The notes below the pieces were generated by a model, which made no database searches, was not told the origin of the DNA, and saw nothing but the letters and a program-made list of their open reading frames with translations. This document shows, piece after piece, positions 18,842 through 27,570 of a DNA stretch of 64,000 nt. Numbering within the stretch: position 1 is the first letter of the stretch; every line of letters begins with the position of its first letter. This DNA is from Clostridiales bacterium. GTDB lineage: Bacteria; Bacillota; Clostridia; Oscillospirales; Oscillospiraceae. Both the position numbers and the translations under genes were made by a program. Where the stretch lies: positions 34,300-98,299 of the forward strand of contig JAJPXB010000043.1 in the NCBI GenBank assembly GCA_021205695.1, given 5' to 3'.

Positions 18842-20490
18842 TGCCAAAAGAGGAAAACAAGCCAAAGAGGTTCCTCTGGTTCGGAGGGACGGAGGGACGG
18901 AAGGAGGAGAAATCCTCCGCCGCCGGGACGGAACAGCCGAAAAGCGGCAAATGGCGGCTCAGGGACCTGATCCCCTCCGCACGGCTGTTTCAAAAGGGCA
19001 TCCGCCGCCGGTGGATGGTCAACAGCGTGGGCGTGGTGCTCAGCTTTGTGGTGCTGGCCGTGATTGCAGCCTCGGTGGGGCTGAGCAATTACTACTACAG
19101 CTCCATGCGCACCGGCATGGAGGCCAGGGTGAAGGAGGCATGCGACTTCTTCTCCAGCTACGCATCCACCGAGGACGAATACCTGGAGATGGCCAACTAC
19201 TATGTCACCGGCTTCGATGACCGGGACCGGCTGGAGCTCCAGTTTATCGACATTGACGAGCAGAAAATCATTCTCTCCTCTCTCTCCACCTACGGACTGA
19301 GCACGCAGGGCAATGCCATGACCGAGGACGTGACCCAGGCGGTAGAGACACAGGAGATCGGCTACTGGGTGGGGCGGGACGCCAGCACCGGAGAACGCGT
19401 TATGGCCGTCTCCGCCCCCATTGTCAACGACGGTGAGGTCAAGGGGGTCATGCGCCTCGTGACCTCGCTCTCCGTGGTGGACGGACAGATCATCAGCATC
19501 GTCCTGGTGGTCATGCTGGTGGGAATGCTGCTGGTGATTATGATGTACGCAGTCAGCATTTACTTTATCAAGTCCATTGTCGACCCCATCGCCGACATCA
19601 CCGAGACGGCCAACCGCATTGCCTCGGGGAGCTATGGCGTCCAGATCGAGAAGCAGAACGACGATGAGATCGGCGACCTCTCCGACGCCATCAACGACAT
19701 GTCGCTGAAGATCAGCCAGAATGAGAAAATGCGCAGCGAGTTCATCTCCTCCGTCTCTCACGAGCTGCGGACGCCCCTGACCGCCATCAACGGCTGGGGG
19801 GAGACGCTTCTCTCCGGGGAGATCACCGATCAGAAGGAGTACCGGAAGGGACTGGGCATCATCGTCAGCGAGGGAAAGCGACTGACCCAGATGGTGGAGG
19901 AGCTGCTGGACTTCTCCCGGATGGAGGATGGCCGATTCACCCTGAACATGGAGCCGGTGGACATCAAGGCGGAATTTGAAGACGCCGTGTTTACCTACGG
20001 CCAGATCTTCCAGAAGCAGGGCATCACCCTCCACCACAATGACTGCGAGGAGGAGTTTGACCCCATCCCCGGCGACCCGCAGCGGCTGCGGCAGGTGTTC
20101 TGCAATCTGCTGGACAACGCCGCCAAGCACGGCGGCTCCGGCGGCGTCATTCAGACCGCTATCGCGCGGCTGGAGGACACCATCTGCATCTCTATCCGGG
20201 ACTATGGCCCGGGCATCCCGGAAGAGGAGCTGCCCTTTGTGAAGAAGAAATTCTACAAGGGCTCCTCCAAGGCCAGGGGCAACGGCATCGGCCTGGCGGT
20301 CTGTGACGAGATCGTCACCCGTCACGGGGGCGTGCTGGACATCTCCAACGCTCCGGGGGGCGGATGCCTGGCGCGCATTATCCTGCCCCTGTCCGCCCCG
20401 TCTCCCGGCAAGAGCGCGGGAACCACCGGTGCCCTGCCCCTGGAGGAGATCCGGGCGGAGATGGCACAGCAGCAACAGCAGGAGGAGTAA
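18841..20490 (+). CDS. Sensor histidine kinase (two TM segments, HAMP)
   Basis: The 549-residue kinase has a basic cytoplasmic N-terminus of about 60 residues, TM1 at about 60-82, an extracytoplasmic domain of about 135 residues, TM2 near 220-245, a HAMP linker, the H box 'SSVSHELRTPLTAING', the N box 'NLLDNAAKHGG', and G boxes 'DYGPGIPEEE' and 'GNGIGLAV'. It is a WalK/PhoR-like class I kinase. The start is ATG overlapping the regulator's stop (TGATG). The signal is unknown; the upstream lipoprotein is the obvious candidate partner. Confidence 0.93.
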   Translation: MPKEENKPKRFLWFGGTEGRKEEKSSAAGTEQPKSGKWRLRDLIPSARLFQKGIRRRWMVNSVGVVLSFVVLAVIAASVGLSNYYYSSMRTGMEARVKEACDFFSSYASTEDEYLEMANYYVTGFDDRDRLELQFIDIDEQKIILSSLSTYGLSTQGNAMTEDVTQAVETQEIGYWVGRDASTGERVMAVSAPIVNDGEVKGVMRLVTSLSVVDGQIISIVLVVMLVGMLLVIMMYAVSIYFIKSIVDPIADITETANRIASGSYGVQIEKQNDDEIGDLSDAINDMSLKISQNEKMRSEFISSVSHELRTPLTAINGWGETLLSGEITDQKEYRKGLGIIVSEGKRLTQMVEELLDFSRMEDGRFTLNMEPVDIKAEFEDAVFTYGQIFQKQGITLHHNDCEEEFDPIPGDPQRLRQVFCNLLDNAAKHGGSGGVIQTAIARLEDTICISIRDYGPGIPEEELPFVKKKFYKGSSKARGNGIGLAVCDEIVTRHGGVLDISNAPGGGCLARIILPLSAPSPGKSAGTTGALPLEEIRAEMAQQQQQEE

Positions 20491-20497
20491 AAAGTCT

Positions 20498-20540
20498 CAA
20501 ACGAACGTTCGAAACGACTTGCAATTAGAACGAATGTTTG
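20498..20540. promoter_or_regulatory. Two LexA-type SOS boxes upstream of the yqhQ-prmC-recA-recX unit
   Basis: The box at 20527-20540 reads AGAAC-GAAT-GTTTG and matches the Gram-positive consensus GAAC-RNRY-GTTY exactly. The box at 20498-20511, read on the minus strand, is CGAAC-GTTC-GTTTG and has a single spacer mismatch. The first box sits inside the 17-nt spacer of the promoter below, where bound LexA would block RNA polymerase. No lexA gene is visible in the window. Confidence 0.7.
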
Positions 20541-20547
20541 ATACAAT
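20519..20547 (+). promoter_or_regulatory. Sigma-A promoter overlapped by LexA box
   Basis: TTGCAA and TACAAT are exactly 17 nt apart and end about 36 nt before the ATG of the DUF1385 gene. This is the only clear promoter found between the kinase gene and recX, so recA expression probably depends on it. Confidence 0.75.
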
Positions 20548-20583
20548 ATCTTTGTCGATGAGATCGACTGGAAGGAGCCAAGA

Positions 20584-21549
20584 ATGGCTGAAAAAAACAA
20601 GGAAAGCTGCTTCCGCACCTCCATCGGTGGTCAGGCTCTGATCGAGGGCATCCTGATGCGCGGCCCGGAGAAACAGGCCATCGTCGTCCGGCGGCCGGAC
20701 GGCGGGATGGAAGTGAAGGTGGAGGAGCTGAAGCTCATCAAGGAACGGCATCCCGTCCTGGGCTGGCCCTTTATCCGGGGCTGCGTCACCTTCCTGGATT
20801 CCATGTACCGGGGGGTCAAGGCCCTGATGTTCTCTGCCGATTTTTATCCGGAGGAGGAAGAGGAGGAGCCGTCCCGGTTCGAGCAGTGGCTGGAGCATAA
20901 GCTGGGCAGCGAGGCCTTTGGCAAGGCCATCATCAGCCTGGCGGTGGTCATGGCGGTGGGCCTGTCTGTGGGGCTGTTCTTTCTGCTGCCCACCCTGATC
21001 ACCGGACTGCTGGGCAACTTCATCACCATGAACAAGCTGGTGGTCAGCCTGGTGGAGGGGGTCGTCCGTATCCTCATCTTCCTGGCCTACCTGATTCTCT
21101 GCTCCCGCATGAAGGATATGCAGCGGGTATTTTCCTATCACGGGGCGGAGCATAAGAGCATCTTCTGCTACGAGCGGGGCCTGGAGCTGACGGTGGACAA
21201 CGTCCGGGAAATGCCCCGGCACCATCCCCGCTGCGGCACCAGCTTCCTGTTTATGGTCATCGCCATCGCCATCCTGGTCCATGCGGTGATGTTTTCCCTG
21301 TATGAGCCGCCCAACCTGCTGGTGCGTATCCTGCTCCAGCTGCTGTCTCTGCCGGTCATCATGTCGGTCAGCTATGAGTTCAACCGCTACGCCGGGGGGC
21401 ATGATAACGCATTGACCCGCATCCTCATCGCCCCGGGCCTGTGGATGCAGAACTTCACCACCTTTGAGCCGGACGACTCCATGATGGAGGTGGCCATCGA
21501 GGCGCTGAAGCAGGTGTTGCCCCGGGAGAAGGGGCAGGACACCTGGTAA
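20584..21549 (+). CDS. DUF1385 (YqhQ-like) polytopic membrane protein
   Basis: The 321-residue protein opens with the hallmark 'IGGQALIEGILMRGP' of DUF1385. It contains three or four hydrophobic segments (about 120-150, 160-180, 220-245, 250-265) and the conserved 'YHGAEHKSIFCYERG' and 'HPRCGTSFLF' blocks. The biochemical role of the family is not established. It is the first gene behind the LexA-box promoter and lies 28 nt ahead of prmC, so it would be expressed with recA. Confidence 0.85.
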   Translation: MAEKNKESCFRTSIGGQALIEGILMRGPEKQAIVVRRPDGGMEVKVEELKLIKERHPVLGWPFIRGCVTFLDSMYRGVKALMFSADFYPEEEEEEPSRFEQWLEHKLGSEAFGKAIISLAVVMAVGLSVGLFFLLPTLITGLLGNFITMNKLVVSLVEGVVRILIFLAYLILCSRMKDMQRVFSYHGAEHKSIFCYERGLELTVDNVREMPRHHPRCGTSFLFMVIAIAILVHAVMFSLYEPPNLLVRILLQLLSLPVIMSVSYEFNRYAGGHDNALTRILIAPGLWMQNFTTFEPDDSMMEVAIEALKQVLPREKGQDTW

Positions 21550-21577
21550 CTGTCCAAAAGGAGCGTGAACGCCGTTT

Positions 21578-22492
21578 ATGGCGATAACCTATAATAATCT
21601 CTACCTGGAGCTGCGCCAGTCCTTCCGTCTGGCGGGCATCGAGGCCGCCTCCCTGGAGGCCCGGGAGCTGGTCTGCCACGGGACGCATAAGACTGCCGAG
21701 CAGTTTTGGTCGTGCCTGAATTACTATGTACCCGCCCCGTCCGAGGCGGAGGTCCGGGCGCTGGCCCGGCGCCGACTGGAGGGGGAGCCTGCCGCCTATC
21801 TGCTGGGGGAGTGGAGCTTCTGCGGCCTGGATCTGGACGTGGACAATACGGTGCTCATCCCGCGGGCGGACACGGAGGTGGTGGCGGAGCTGGCGGCCAG
21901 CCGGGCCAGAGAGGCGGGAGACCATGCCAGAGTGCTGGATCTCTGCGCCGGAACCGGCTGTATCGGACTGGCGGTGGCGACCTGGGCCAAAAACTGCCGG
22001 GTGGTGCTGGGGGACAGCTCTCCGGACGCTGTACGGGTCTGCAACCAGAATATCCGCCGCTGCGGCCTCCGGTCCGGCGTCACCTGCTTTCCGGTGAACG
22101 CCCTGGAGGAGCCGCCCCGGCAGCTGTGGGACTTCGACATTATCGTCTCCAACCCGCCCTACATCCCCTCCGGGGACATCAACGGCCTGGACCGCTCCGT
22201 CCGGGACTATGAGCCTCATCTGGCCCTGGACGGGGGCGCAGACGGCCTGGATTTCTACCGGGCCATTGCCCGGAAGTGGAAAAAAGCGCTCCGGGCGGAC
22301 GGCTGGCTCATCTTCGAAGTAGGCGTCGGACAGGCAGGGGCCGTGGAGGATATTCTCACCGCCCAGGGCTTCGTCAATGTGGCCAGCTACCCGGACACCC
22401 GGGAGATCCTGCGGGTGGTGGAGGGCCAGTGGCGATCCCGGACGGACGCAGAACAAACGCGATCACAGTCCGGTTTATTGGACGATCAATAG
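21578..22492 (+). CDS. prmC: Peptide chain release factor N5-glutamine methyltransferase
   Basis: The 304-residue protein has an N-terminal helical domain ('LEARELVCHG'), the linker 'YLLGEWSFCGLDLDV', and a Rossmann methyltransferase domain with 'VLDLCAGTGCIGLAV' for SAM and the catalytic 'VSNPPYIPSGD' (NPPY binds the substrate glutamine). It methylates the GGQ motif of release factors. In many Clostridia it sits next to prfA; here it is between the YqhQ-like gene and recA, with 41 nt to recA. Confidence 0.93.
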   Translation: MAITYNNLYLELRQSFRLAGIEAASLEARELVCHGTHKTAEQFWSCLNYYVPAPSEAEVRALARRRLEGEPAAYLLGEWSFCGLDLDVDNTVLIPRADTEVVAELAASRAREAGDHARVLDLCAGTGCIGLAVATWAKNCRVVLGDSSPDAVRVCNQNIRRCGLRSGVTCFPVNALEEPPRQLWDFDIIVSNPPYIPSGDINGLDRSVRDYEPHLALDGGADGLDFYRAIARKWKKALRADGWLIFEVGVGQAGAVEDILTAQGFVNVASYPDTREILRVVEGQWRSRTDAEQTRSQSGLLDDQ

Positions 22493-22533
22493 GGTAATAT
22501 TCAGTCAAACACATAGAGAGGAAGAATCAAGCT

Positions 22534-23712
22534 ATGGCAGCAAAGAAGCAACCGGCGATCCGCCCCGCGGCCCCCGCCAGCGACAAGAAAAAGGCACTGG
22601 AAACCGCCGTGGCCCAGATCGAGCGGGCCTACGGCAAGGGCTCCATTATGCGTCTCGGGGACAACACCTCCATTCAGGTGGAGAGTATCCCCACCGGCTC
22701 TCTGGGGCTGGACCTGGCCCTGGGCATCGGCGGCCTCCCCAGAGGCCGCATTGTGGAGATCTACGGTCCGGAGTCCTCTGGCAAGACCACCCTGGCCCTG
22801 CACGTCGTGGCGGAGGCCCAGAAGCTGGGGGGCGAGGTGGCCTATATCGACGCCGAGCACGCCATGGACCCCACCTATGCCCGGGCGCTGGGGGTGGACA
22901 TCGATTCCATGCTCATCTCCCAGCCGGACACGGGCGAGCAGGGACTGGAGATCACCGATCAGCTGGTTCGCTCCGGAGCCATCGACGTGGTGGTGGTGGA
23001 CTCTGTAGCCGCTCTGGTGCCCCGCGCGGAGATCGAGGGGGAGATGGGTGACAGCTACGTCGGCCTCCATGCACGACTTATGAGCCAGGCGCTGCGCAAG
23101 CTCACCGGCTCCATCGGTAAGACCAACTGTATCTGCATCTTTATCAACCAGCTCCGTGAAAAGGTGGGCGTGATTTACGGCAACCCGGAGGTCACCACCG
23201 GCGGACGGGCGCTGAAGTTCTACTCTTCCGTCCGCATCGAGGTGCGCCGTGTCCAGACCTTAAAGGTGGGGGACGACCTGATCGGCAACCACACCCGGGC
23301 GAAGGTCGTCAAAAACAAGGTGGCGCCTCCCTTCCGTGAGGCGGAGTTCGACATCATGTACGGCACCGGCATCTCCAAGGAGGGCGAAATCGTTGACCTG
23401 GCCGCCCAGCTGGGCCTGATCGAGAAGTCCGGCTCCTGGTATGCCATGGGGGAGACCCGTCTGGGCCAGGGCAGGGACGCTGCCAAGCAGTATATGACAG
23501 ATCATCCGGACGTGGCCGCCGAGCTGGAAAAGCAGATTCGGGCTAACGCCTACAAGCTGATGAGCCGTCAGTCCATGGTGGCTGCCAGAGCCGCCGGACG
23601 GGTCCCGGCAGAGGAACCGGACGCCGAACCGGCCCCCGCCGCCCCGTCTGCGGCCGGCAGGAAGCCGGTCCAGGACGAGCTGGACATCTCCGCCGAGGAC
23701 TTTGAAGGCTGA
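22534..23712 (+). CDS. recA: Recombinase RecA
   Basis: The 392-residue protein has Walker A '[14 protein letters not shown]', the nearby '[13 protein letters not shown]', Walker B '[13 protein letters not shown]', and the L2-region '[18 protein letters not shown]'. The C-terminus is extended by an Ala/Pro/Glu-rich acidic tail. It forms filaments on single-stranded DNA for homologous recombination and activates LexA cleavage. The ATG follows an AGGAAG-type site. Its stop overlaps the recX start. The LexA-type boxes lie about 2 kb upstream, ahead of the YqhQ-like gene. Confidence 0.98.
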   Translation: MAAKKQPAIRPAAPASDKKKALETAVAQIERAYGKGSIMRLGDNTSIQVESIPTGSLGLDLALGIGGLPRGRIVEIYGPESSGKTTLALHVVAEAQKLGGEVAYIDAEHAMDPTYARALGVDIDSMLISQPDTGEQGLEITDQLVRSGAIDVVVVDSVAALVPRAEIEGEMGDSYVGLHARLMSQALRKLTGSIGKTNCICIFINQLREKVGVIYGNPEVTTGGRALKFYSSVRIEVRRVQTLKVGDDLIGNHTRAKVVKNKVAPPFREAEFDIMYGTGISKEGEIVDLAAQLGLIEKSGSWYAMGETRLGQGRDAAKQYMTDHPDVAAELEKQIRANAYKLMSRQSMVAARAAGRVPAEEPDAEPAPAAPSAAGRKPVQDELDISAEDFEG

Positions 23713-24338
23713 TGCCGAAGGTCGATCGGGTAGAACCCTCCAAGCACGTCAGGGGCAGATTCCTGGTTTTCCTGGACACCGGCTCTCTCATCAAGGTGGG
23801 GGAGCAGGAGTTGCTGGACTTTGGGCTTCGCCCCGGTCTGGAGCTGGAGGGGGAGGCGCTACAGCGGCTGATCGCCAGCAGCGAAGACACCTCCGCCCGG
23901 GAGCGGGCGGCCCGGATGATCGGGGCAAGACCCCTCTCCAGGGCGGAGCTGATCGATAAGCTGGTCGCCAAAGGGGAGGGCCGTGCCCAGGCGGAGCGGG
24001 CCGCCGACCGGCTGGAGGAGCTGGGCGCGCTCAACGATGGAGAATACGCCAGGACGGTGGTTCGTCACTATGACCGGATGGGCTACGGGCCGCAAAAGCT
24101 CCGGGAGGAGCTGTACCGGCGGAAAATCCCCCGGGATCGCTGGGCCGAGGCGCTGGCCGAGGCCCGGCCGGAGGAGGAGGCCGCGGCGGACTACCTTGCC
24201 TCCAAACGTTCGGGCATACCTTCCGACCCCCGCAGCTTTCAGCGGCAGGCCAACGCCCTGCGCCGCAGGGGCTTCTCCTGGCAGGCTATCCGGGCGGTGA
24301 TGGGCGCCTGCCCCGTCGGGGAGGACGGCTGGGAATGA
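23712..24338 (+). CDS. recX: RecA regulator RecX
   Basis: The 208-residue, charged, largely helical protein has tandem three-helix repeats of the RecX family, visible as 'ERAARMIGARPLSRAELIDKLVAKG', 'LEELGALNDGEYARTVVRHYDRMGYGPQKLREELYRRKI' and a C-terminal 'RRRGFSWQAIRAVM'. RecX binds within the RecA filament and limits its activity. The start codon overlaps the recA stop (TGATG), so the two are translationally coupled. Confidence 0.9.
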   Translation: MPKVDRVEPSKHVRGRFLVFLDTGSLIKVGEQELLDFGLRPGLELEGEALQRLIASSEDTSARERAARMIGARPLSRAELIDKLVAKGEGRAQAERAADRLEELGALNDGEYARTVVRHYDRMGYGPQKLREELYRRKIPRDRWAEALAEARPEEEAAADYLASKRSGIPSDPRSFQRQANALRRRGFSWQAIRAVMGACPVGEDGWE

Positions 24339-24390
24339 CGGCAGCCCAATCCGGTTCGGATTTGTGAAATAAAGGTAAATTTGGACATCC

Positions 24391-24434
24391 TTTGGGAGCT
24401 GAGGCTTTACCTCGGCTCCCAAATCTGCTATACT
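24391..24434 (+). promoter_or_regulatory. rimO: Promoter of rimO overlapped by a perfect hairpin
   Basis: TTTACC (24406-24411) and TATACT (24429-24434) are spaced by 17 nt and end 24 nt before the rimO start codon. An inverted repeat, TTTGGGAGC/GCTCCCAAA plus GAGG/CCTC around a 5-nt loop (24391-24423), covers the -35 box and most of the spacer. It could be an operator or a recX 3' hairpin; no T run follows it. Confidence 0.5.
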
Positions 24435-24458
24435 GGCGGGAGTGAAGGAGTGATTCCA

Positions 24459-25799
24459 TTGGGCTATTCCATCGCCTTTATCAGCCTTGGCTGTGATAAA
24501 AACCGGGTCAACTGCGAGCAGATGGCCGCTCTGGTGCAGGATGCGGGCCACTTCGTGGTGGACGAGCCGGAGGGGGCCGACCTCTGCGTCATCAACACCT
24601 GCGGCTTTATCGACGCCGCCAAAGAGGAGGCTATCGCCAATATCCTGGAGATGGCGGCGCTGAAGGAGCAGGGCTTGCTGAAAAAGATCCTGGTCACCGG
24701 CTGCCTCTCCCAGCGCTACCGGGAGGAGATATGGGAGGAGCTGCCCGAGGTGGACGGCCTTCTGGGTACCGGGAGCTACACCGACATCGTGGCCGCTGTG
24801 GAGGAGGTCATGGGGGAAAAGCGGCCGGAGTATTTCGGAGACATCAACGATACCTTTGAGGACGGAGACCGGATGGTTTCCACCAACCCCTGGACGGCGT
24901 ATCTGAAGATCGCCGAGGGCTGCTCCAACCGGTGCGCCTTCTGCGTCATCCCCAGCCTGCGGGGGAGGTATCGCAGCCGCTCTATGGAGTCCATCCTGGC
25001 CGAGGCCCGTGTCCTTGCGGACGGTGGGGTGAAGGAGCTGATCCTCATCGCCCAGGACGTGAGCCGTTACGGCAAGGAGCGGTACGGGCGGTATATGCTG
25101 CCCCAGCTGCTCACCGAGCTGTGCAAGATGGATTTCCACTGGATACGGCTCCACTACCTCTACCCGGACGCCATCACCGACGAGCTGATCGACGTCATGG
25201 CCCGGGAGGAAAAGGTCGTCAACTATGTGGACGTGCCCATCCAGCACATCAATGACCGCATTCTGACCGCCATGTGTCGCCGGGGGAGCAAGGCCCAGAT
25301 CACGGAGCTGTTGCACACTCTGCGCCGCCGTCTGCCGGGGGTGGTCATCCGCACCAGCCTGATCTGCGGGCTCCCCGGGGAGAGCGAGGCGGAGTTTGAC
25401 GAGCTGTGCCGGTTCCTCCGGGAGGAGCAGCTGGAGCGGGCAGGGGTGTTCCAGTTCTCCCTGGAGGAGGGCACCCCCGCCGCCGCCATGCCAGACCAGG
25501 TCCCGGCGGAGACTGCACAGCGACGGGTAGAGCTGCTCACCGACCTCCAGAGTCGGGTCATGGACCGGTGGAACGAGGCGCACCTGGGCCAGGTGGTAGA
25601 GGTCCTCTGCGAGGGCTTTGACGAGGAGATGGGCTGCTGGGCCGGACGAACCTATGCCGACTCCCCGGGCATCGATGGCACGGTGTACTTCACCGCAGCC
25701 GGGGCGGTACCGGCAGGTACCTTCGTTCCGGTGTTGCTCACCGGTACAGAGGACGGAGAGCTGATGGGGGAGATCGACGATTGGGAGGAGACGCGATGA
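24459..25799 (+). CDS. rimO: Ribosomal protein S12 methylthiotransferase RimO
   Basis: The 446-residue radical-SAM enzyme has the UPF0004 N-terminal domain with cysteines in 'SLGCDKNRVNCE' and 'VINTCGFID', the radical SAM motif 'EGCSNRCAFCVIP' (CxxxCxxC), and a C-terminal TRAM domain. It adds a methylthio group to an Asp of ribosomal protein S12. 'LGCDKNRV' and 'NRCAFCVIPSLRGRYRSR' favour RimO over MiaB. The TTG at 24459 has AAGGAG eight bases upstream and begins the conserved region; the track's ATG start lies upstream of the promoter. The stop overlaps pgsA. Confidence 0.93.
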   Translation: MGYSIAFISLGCDKNRVNCEQMAALVQDAGHFVVDEPEGADLCVINTCGFIDAAKEEAIANILEMAALKEQGLLKKILVTGCLSQRYREEIWEELPEVDGLLGTGSYTDIVAAVEEVMGEKRPEYFGDINDTFEDGDRMVSTNPWTAYLKIAEGCSNRCAFCVIPSLRGRYRSRSMESILAEARVLADGGVKELILIAQDVSRYGKERYGRYMLPQLLTELCKMDFHWIRLHYLYPDAITDELIDVMAREEKVVNYVDVPIQHINDRILTAMCRRGSKAQITELLHTLRRRLPGVVIRTSLICGLPGESEAEFDELCRFLREEQLERAGVFQFSLEEGTPAAAMPDQVPAETAQRRVELLTDLQSRVMDRWNEAHLGQVVEVLCEGFDEEMGCWAGRTYADSPGIDGTVYFTAAGAVPAGTFVPVLLTGTEDGELMGEIDDWEETR

Positions 25800-26323
25800 A
25801 CACGGCAAATAAGATCACCATCTTTCGTGTGATCCTCATCCCTGTTTTTGTGGTCGTCTGTTATCTGGAAGCGCCCGTCGCCCAGTGGGTGGCACTGGGC
25901 CTGTTCATCGTCGCCAGCCTCAGCGATTTCGTGGACGGCTACATCGCACGAAACTATGATCAGGTCACTGACTTTGGAAAATTCCTCGACCCCATCGCGG
26001 ACAAGCTGCTGGTGACCTCTGCCATGCTGATCTTCGTGGAGCAGGGGCGGATGCCCGCATGGGTGCTGTTGTGCGTCATTGCCCGGGAGTTCGCCGTCTC
26101 CGCGCTCCGCCTGGTGGCGGTGGACAACGGACGGGTCATTGCCGCCGGCTGGTCGGGCAAGGTCAAGACCGCCTGCACCATGGTGGGCATCTGCCTGATG
26201 CTGGCCTTCGACCAATGGGAGGCGCTGGACGCAGTGGTGAACGCCGTTATCCTTGCAACCACCGTCTACTCCGGCGTGGAGTATTTCTGGAAGAACCGGG
26301 ACGCCCTGAATCCCGGCAAGTGA
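25796..26323 (+). CDS. pgsA: CDP-diacylglycerol--glycerol-3-phosphate 3-phosphatidyltransferase
   Basis: The 175-residue membrane enzyme begins 'MNTANKITIFRVILIPVFVV' and carries the CDP-alcohol phosphatidyltransferase motif 'DFVDGYIARNYDQVTDFGKF' followed by 'LDPIADK', with all four catalytic Asp residues present. It makes phosphatidylglycerol phosphate, the precursor of phosphatidylglycerol. The ATG overlaps the rimO stop (ATGA). The track start five codons earlier would lie deeper in rimO without an RBS. Confidence 0.95.
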   Translation: MNTANKITIFRVILIPVFVVVCYLEAPVAQWVALGLFIVASLSDFVDGYIARNYDQVTDFGKFLDPIADKLLVTSAMLIFVEQGRMPAWVLLCVIAREFAVSALRLVAVDNGRVIAAGWSGKVKTACTMVGICLMLAFDQWEALDAVVNAVILATTVYSGVEYFWKNRDALNPGK

Positions 26324-26594
26324 CCGGACAAATCGTTTCCGCGGGATACGGCGCCGGGACTGCATCAGATGCGTCTCTGCGGTTGGAAAGCGCACAAATA
26401 AAAGGCTTAATTAATTGCTGCGGAAAAAGAGCCTTTTGCAGCGGGGGAGAGGACGTCCTTCTCCTGCTTTCTGAAAATTCTTTCAGAATCCGCCGGGAGA
26501 GACAGCTTGTATAAAAAGCAGGACTAAACGGCCCCGGAGCTGACAGAAATTTCCAGATGGCTTCTGGGCGGCGGCAAAATTTTCCCCGGACGGA

Positions 26595-26626
26595 TTGACA
26601 CCAACGGGGAGAGATGATAGTATAAT
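26595..26626 (+). promoter_or_regulatory. Promoter of the cysE-cysS T-box unit
   Basis: TTGACA at 26595-26600 is followed by overlapping -10 choices: TAGTAT at 17 nt, or TATAAT at 20 nt. Either places the start just before the T-box leader. Confidence 0.65.
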
Positions 26627-26639
26627 AAAACAGTAAATC

Positions 26640-26849
26640 GCGTGGAAGGGGAAGAGTAGCGCAGAACTGCCAGCCAGCGAGGACGGGCCAGCGGATGGAA
26701 GCCTGTCTCTGGACGACTGCGTGAACGTGCGCCCCGGAGCGGGAGGGTAATGCCTCCGGAGGCCGCCGTTACCGGCTATCGAGTGATAAACGAGAGTGGA
26801 ACCGCGGTTTGACATCGCCTCTTGCCTTTCTGGGGCAGGAGGCGTTTTT
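26640..26849 (+). promoter_or_regulatory. T-box leader, probably tRNA-Cys responsive, with intrinsic terminator
   Basis: The T-box core GAGTGGAACCGCGG (about 26793-26806) is followed by a terminator hairpin with CGCCTCTTGCC and GGCAGGAGGCG arms and five T's (26816-26849). Upstream, an AGTA bulge (26655-26658) faces GAAC in the 3' arm of stem I, as in a specifier loop. A TGC triplet (26728-26730) lies directly after GAAC, matching cysteine. Uncharged tRNA-Cys would pair with the T-box, prevent termination and switch on cysE and cysS. The specifier assignment rests on manual folding and on the downstream genes. Confidence 0.88.
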
Positions 26850-26883
26850 AATGCCCAAACCGCTGATGATGGAGCGAATGTAG

Positions 26884-27570
26884 ATGAAACTGTTTCAAAG
26901 ACTGAGCGAACTGCTGGGAGCCTATCAGGCCAGAGATCCCGCCGCCCGGGGCAAGCTGGAGATTTTCCTGCTCTATCCCGGCGTCCTGGCCACGATTTAT
27001 TACCGCCTGGCTCATTTCCTTCACATCCATGGCCTGCGATTCCTGGCCCGGTGTATCTCCCAGTGGGCCAGATTCTGGACGGGCATTGAAATACATCCGG
27101 GAGCCACCATTGGCCGCCGCCTGGTCATCGATCACGGTATGGGCATCGTCATCGGCGAGACGGCGGAGCTGGGGGACGACGTTCTCCTCTATCAGGGCGT
27201 GACCCTGGGGGGGACCGGCAAGGACCAGGGCAAGCGCCACCCCACCATCGGCAACAATGTGCTCATCGGCTCCGGAGCCAAGGTGCTCGGCCCCTTTAAG
27301 GTGGGGGACGGGGCGCGCATCGCCGCCAACGCGGTGGTGCTCCAGGAGATTCCGCCGGACTCCACCGCCGTGGGCGTCCCCGCCCATGTGGTGAAAACCT
27401 CCGGCCAGCGGGTGGCCTATGCCAGCAATGTGGATCAGATCCACGTCACCGACCCCGTGGCCGAGACTATGAAATCCCTGCTCTCCCGGGTGGAGTTCCT
27501 GGAGCAGCAGATGGACGAACAGTATTTGCACAATCAGCAGAGACAGGAAGCTGAACAGGAGGAGCAGTAA
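26884..27570 (+). CDS. cysE: Serine O-acetyltransferase
   Basis: The 228-residue protein has a helical N-terminal part and a left-handed beta-helix made of hexapeptide repeats: 'GIEIHPGATIGRRLVIDHGMGIVIGETAELGDDVLLYQGVTLGG'. His, Asp and Gly residues of the active site lie in 'VIDHGMGIVIGE'. It makes O-acetylserine, the cysteine precursor. A variable Gln/Glu-rich tail follows the last repeat. It lies directly after the T-box terminator, and its stop overlaps the cysS ATG by one base, so supply and charging of cysteine are controlled together. Confidence 0.95.
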   Translation: MKLFQRLSELLGAYQARDPAARGKLEIFLLYPGVLATIYYRLAHFLHIHGLRFLARCISQWARFWTGIEIHPGATIGRRLVIDHGMGIVIGETAELGDDVLLYQGVTLGGTGKDQGKRHPTIGNNVLIGSGAKVLGPFKVGDGARIAANAVVLQEIPPDSTAVGVPAHVVKTSGQRVAYASNVDQIHVTDPVAETMKSLLSRVEFLEQQMDEQYLHNQQRQEAEQEEQ

